Assembly (NCBI GenBank): GCA_964639665.1
Contig: CAZXEU010000035.1
Location: 1 to 35,464 of the forward strand
Source: CAZXEU01 sp964639665
Lineage (GTDB): Bacteria; Bacteroidota; Rhodothermia; Rhodothermales; Bin80
Reading direction: 5' to 3'
Length of the DNA stretch: 35,464 bases
A program made the translations under genes and the position numbers. How positions within the stretch are numbered: position 1 is the first letter of the stretch; each line of letters opens with the position of its first letter. Under the pieces are notes generated by a model that worked only from the letters and a program-made list of their open reading frames with translations, was not told where the DNA came from and did no database searches. This document shows, one piece after another, positions 33,719-35,464 of the stretch.

Positions 33719-33880
33719 TTAGTACTCGTGATCGTCGTTGATCTCAAGTAAATCTGACGTTAGCCAGGGCACTCGAAAACTTTTCCCAGAACGTCTCGAC
33801 TCATAGCCTCGCCGCAGCGTTCTCGTGGAAACGGAGACCGACAAATGAGGCAAACACATATAGTCTCGACCCGCTGCATA
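33719..33880 (-). pseudogene. Relic of a small gene cut by the IS21 left end
   Basis: Two overlapping minus-strand frames look like fragments of one gene. One has 'ICVCLICRSPFPRERCGEAM' with a CxxC pair. The other, after a frameshift near 33765-33800, ends 'VPWLTSDLLEINDDHEY' at a stop at 33721-33719, resembling a genuine acidic C-terminus. Both frames run on into the 23-bp tandem units at 33881, so the original N-terminus would have been lost when the IS inserted. I do not recognise the family. Confidence 0.3.
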
Positions 33881-33972
33881 TTCCGGTCGATCTCGACCAC
33901 TTGTTCCGGTGGAAGTCGACCACCTGTTCCAGTTGAAGCCGACCACTCATTCCGGTGGAAGTCGACCACTTT
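33881..33972 (+). repeat. Four 23-bp tandem units (IS21 end)
   Basis: Units lie at 33881-33903, 33904-33926, 33927-33949 and 33950-33972, all variants of TTCCGGTGGAAGTCGACCAC plus three bases. Units 2 and 4 differ only in the last few bases, and units 1 and 3 are more diverged. Repeats of this sort near IS21 ends are thought to bind the transposase. Confidence 0.9.
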
Positions 33973-34077
33973 TGGTGGACTGCCGGAATGGCAGGGGGAG
34001 CCGGTTTAGCCGGGCTGTCAGCGTGACTGGAGATTCTGTTACCACCCCGGGTTTGGGGTGCCTCGTCATTCAGCTAC

Positions 34078-34081
34078 GAGG
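34078..34081 (+). promoter_or_regulatory. Shine-Dalgarno of istA
   Basis: GAGG lies six nt before ATG 34088, supporting that start for the transposase fragment. Confidence 0.55.
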
Positions 34082-34087
34082 TACTCC

Positions 34088-34803
34088 ATGCCGGCAAAAA
34101 GAATCTCCATGCGCAAACTCAAAGAGATATTACGCCTGAAGCACCAGGGCGGGATGGGTGTGCGGGCCATCGCCCGCTGTCTGGGCATATCCCACAGCAC
34201 GGTCATCGACTATCTGCGCCGCGCCCGGGCGGCCGGACTCGCATGGCCCTTGCCTGAGGACATCACGGAAGAGGCGATGGAGCAGAAGCTCTTTAGCCGT
34301 TCCCTGCTGCCCAAGACCCGGCGTCCGCTGCCGGACTGGGCGTACGTCCACCAGGAGCTCAAGCGGAAGGGCGTAACGCTGGAGCTGTTGTGGGAGGAGT
34401 ACAAGCAGGCACACCCGGACAGTACAGCCGGTTCTGCAAGTGCTAGCGCATGAGGAAGAATGCGCGCGATCTAGTCACGCATAGGGAGAAATGCTCCTTG
34501 TGGACTATGCGGGTCAAATCATGCCGGTCGTGGATCCCGATACGGGCGACGTGCGAAAGGCCCAGCCCTTCGCGGCTAGGCTCGGATACTCCAATTGCAG
34601 GTTTTTCGAAGCCGCGTGGACGCAAGAGCCGCACGACCGGACCGCTCCCCATCGCCGAGCCATTGAATTCTTCGGGGCTGTGCCGCGCTACGTGGTAGCC
34701 AACAGCCCGTAGGCGGCCGTGGTCAAGGCTCACCGGTGCGATCCAGATCTCGACTCGACGTACCAAGAGCTGGCCACGCACTACGGCACCACAATAGTCG
34801 AGC
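34088..34803 (+). pseudogene. istA: istA (IS21 transposase), broken and 3'-truncated
   Basis: Three frames must be joined. Frame 1 (34088-~34423) has the N-terminus 'MPAKRISMRKLKEILRLK', the helix-turn-helix 'RAIARCLGISHSTVIDYLRRA' and 'RPLPDWAYVHQELKRKGVTL', then runs to a TGA at 34451-34453. Frame 2 holds 'SRFCKC', a stop, and 'RKNARDLVTHREK'. Frame 3 (from 34491) holds 'LLVDYAGQIMPVVDPDTGDV', the first catalytic Asp region, and 'AIEFFGAVPRYVV'. A TAG (34710-34712) follows, and then 'AAVVKAHRCDPDL' with 'YQELATHYGTTIV', where similarity ends. At least two frameshifts, two stops and a terminal truncation make it inactive. The helix-turn-helix fragment could still be translated. Confidence 0.9.
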
Positions 34804-34823
34804 TAAGCGGAATTTGCACTAGA

Positions 34824-35396
34824 TCAGGTGTAGAAGGTCCCGATGTAATAGCCACGCGAATTTGACACGGTGCTCTCTTTCTCTAGGTAGCTGACGGAAT
34901 AGTTGGACTTCGATACGTAAATACGGGTTTTCCCTTTCAGGTTTTCGAATGTGATGTCACCCGCCGAATTCTGAGTGATAGTGTTGTAGCCGCGGTAGTA
35001 TGTCAGGTCCTCCGAAGGAGCTTCGCCGACCACGATGATTGCGGGATCGATCTTTTCCAGCCACTTCTTCGGTACTCGGCCTCTCTTACGGCCGTGATGA
35101 GGTGCGAACAAGACGTGAGAGGGCTGCGGAATAATAGCGTCCTCAATTTTCGACATGAAATTGGTCTCAAGGTCGCCCATCCATATCATGCTTACTCCGT
35201 CTTTGAGGCTGTAATGGATAATTGGCGACAGGTTGTTGGGGCTTCCGCCGTCTCCTGCCTGCTGAAGTGCCTCTTTAAAATGCTGGTTAGTCAGGATGGG
35301 CCAGAGCATGTTAATGCCGGAAGAACGTAAGCGTGCGGCGAACTGCATCTTGATCGGGTAACGAGTTCTCGGGAAATTACTGCAAGTACCGAGAAC
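34824..35396 (-). pseudogene. ComEC-like metallo-beta-lactamase-fold hydrolase, N-terminus missing
   Basis: The longest ATG-started product is 174 residues (from 35348), but the coding frame stays open with family-like sequence ('RTRYPIKMQFAARLRSSG') up to a TGA at 35399-35397, with no start codon in between. The gene has therefore lost its 5' part, including the HxHxDH metal site. What remains matches the C-terminal half of ComEC/Rec2-type MBL proteins: 'SMIWMGDLE', the metal-ligand region 'VLFAPHHGRKRGRVP', 'DPAIIVVGEAPSEDLTYY' and 'NTITQNSAGDITFE'. Free-standing members often occur in accessory or defence islands. Base composition is visibly lower in GC than the core genes. Confidence 0.72.
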
Positions 35397-35398
35397 TC
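35363..35398. repeat. Perfect 10-bp inverted repeat, 16-nt loop
   Basis: GAGTTCTCGG (35363-35372) and CCGAGAACTC (35389-35398) are exact reverse complements. The repeat sits at the broken 5' edge of the metallo-hydrolase fragment and 15 nt before the ATG of the next reading frame. It could be an operator, the end of a mobile element, or a stem in the leader of that gene. Confidence 0.7.
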
Positions 35399-35412
35399 AA
35401 ATCCTGGATCGC

Positions 35413-35464
35413 ATGGCAAGACTCAGACGTACGGCGGAAGAGATGTTTCCGTTGGTGCAGCAGT
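35413..35464 (+). CDS. Start of a possible transposase-type gene, cut by window edge
   Basis: Only 17 codons are visible, beginning 'MARLRRTAEEMFPLVQQ'. The basic start followed by 'TAEEMFPLVQQ' resembles the N-termini of small IS accessory or helix-turn-helix proteins (IS66 TnpA-like or IS3 OrfA-like), which would fit the mobile debris to its left. No Shine-Dalgarno is present. The fragment is too short for a firm call. Confidence 0.35.
   Translation, partial: MARLRRTAEEMFPLVQQ

Larger units (their letters stand above)
33881..34803 (+). mobile_element. IS21-family insertion sequence remnant
   Basis: The left part has four 23-bp tandem units (33881-33972) in the place where IS21 elements carry repeated transposase-binding sites, followed by a degraded istA. 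Recognisable IstA sequence stops at about 34803, in mid-catalytic domain. The rest of istA, all of istB and the right end are missing. The copy cannot transpose. The right border is an abrupt junction with the metallo-hydrolase fragment. Confidence 0.85.

Noticed and set aside
1..35464. CRISPR arrays, rRNA, tRNA, prophage or complete defence operon
   Set aside because: I saw no spaced direct repeats, no tRNA-like cloverleaf or rRNA core, and no phage structural or integrase genes. The only tandem array is the IS21 end.

Overview
The window is about 35 kb of GC-rich bacterial chromosome. It appears to come from the Bacteroidota/Rhodothermota side of the FCB superphylum, with Gemmatimonadota as the main alternative. 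The reasons are: an M23 peptidase with the 'KRRYYEFNPDSCAFEEV' N-terminus typical of Bacteroidota; a GWxTD-domain protein; a DUF2795 protein; TolB-propeller/beta-barrel and Omp85 outer-membrane proteins; an E1/E2-fused 2-oxoglutarate decarboxylase; several secreted six-bladed beta-propellers; and native genes that mostly lack a Shine-Dalgarno sequence. This assignment is inference from protein families, not from a phylogeny.

Positions 1-24900 are mostly housekeeping and envelope genes. Left to right they are: the end of a TolB-like/beta-barrel outer-membrane protein and pyrD (+); dtd and rdgB (-); rpsU (+); kgd preceded by a sugar-nucleotide-type epimerase (-); an Omp85 protein coupled to a DUF2795 gene (-); an M23 peptidase (-) with a near-consensus promoter; a decayed stretch (12.9-13.9 kb); and the minus-strand run pgsA > ftsY > GWxTD > fmt > moxR. 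The plus-strand genes metH, bioY and a TPR protein follow.

Positions 25000-32300 encode exported and membrane proteins: an S9 dipeptidyl-peptidase-like enzyme with an intact triad, a CPBP-family membrane protein 5 nt downstream, and three neighbouring but differently oriented six-bladed propellers that all carry a GPGEF motif in an early blade.

Positions 32300-35464 form an accessory, decaying region. It holds an unassigned stretch of about 0.9 kb, an orphan HigA-type antitoxin with a strong Shine-Dalgarno and no visible HigB toxin, a gene relic, and an IS21-family remnant (four 23-bp tandem units plus an istA broken by frameshifts and stops). After these come a 5'-truncated ComEC-like metallo-hydrolase of different base composition, a perfect 10-bp inverted repeat, and the first 17 codons of a possible transposase-type gene cut by the window edge.

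I found no rRNA, tRNA, CRISPR array or complete known defence system. The points most worth a second look are the propeller trio, the cysteine at the catalytic-base position of a class-2-like PyrD, the orphan antitoxin, the frameshifted unknown gene behind moxR, and the mosaic right end.
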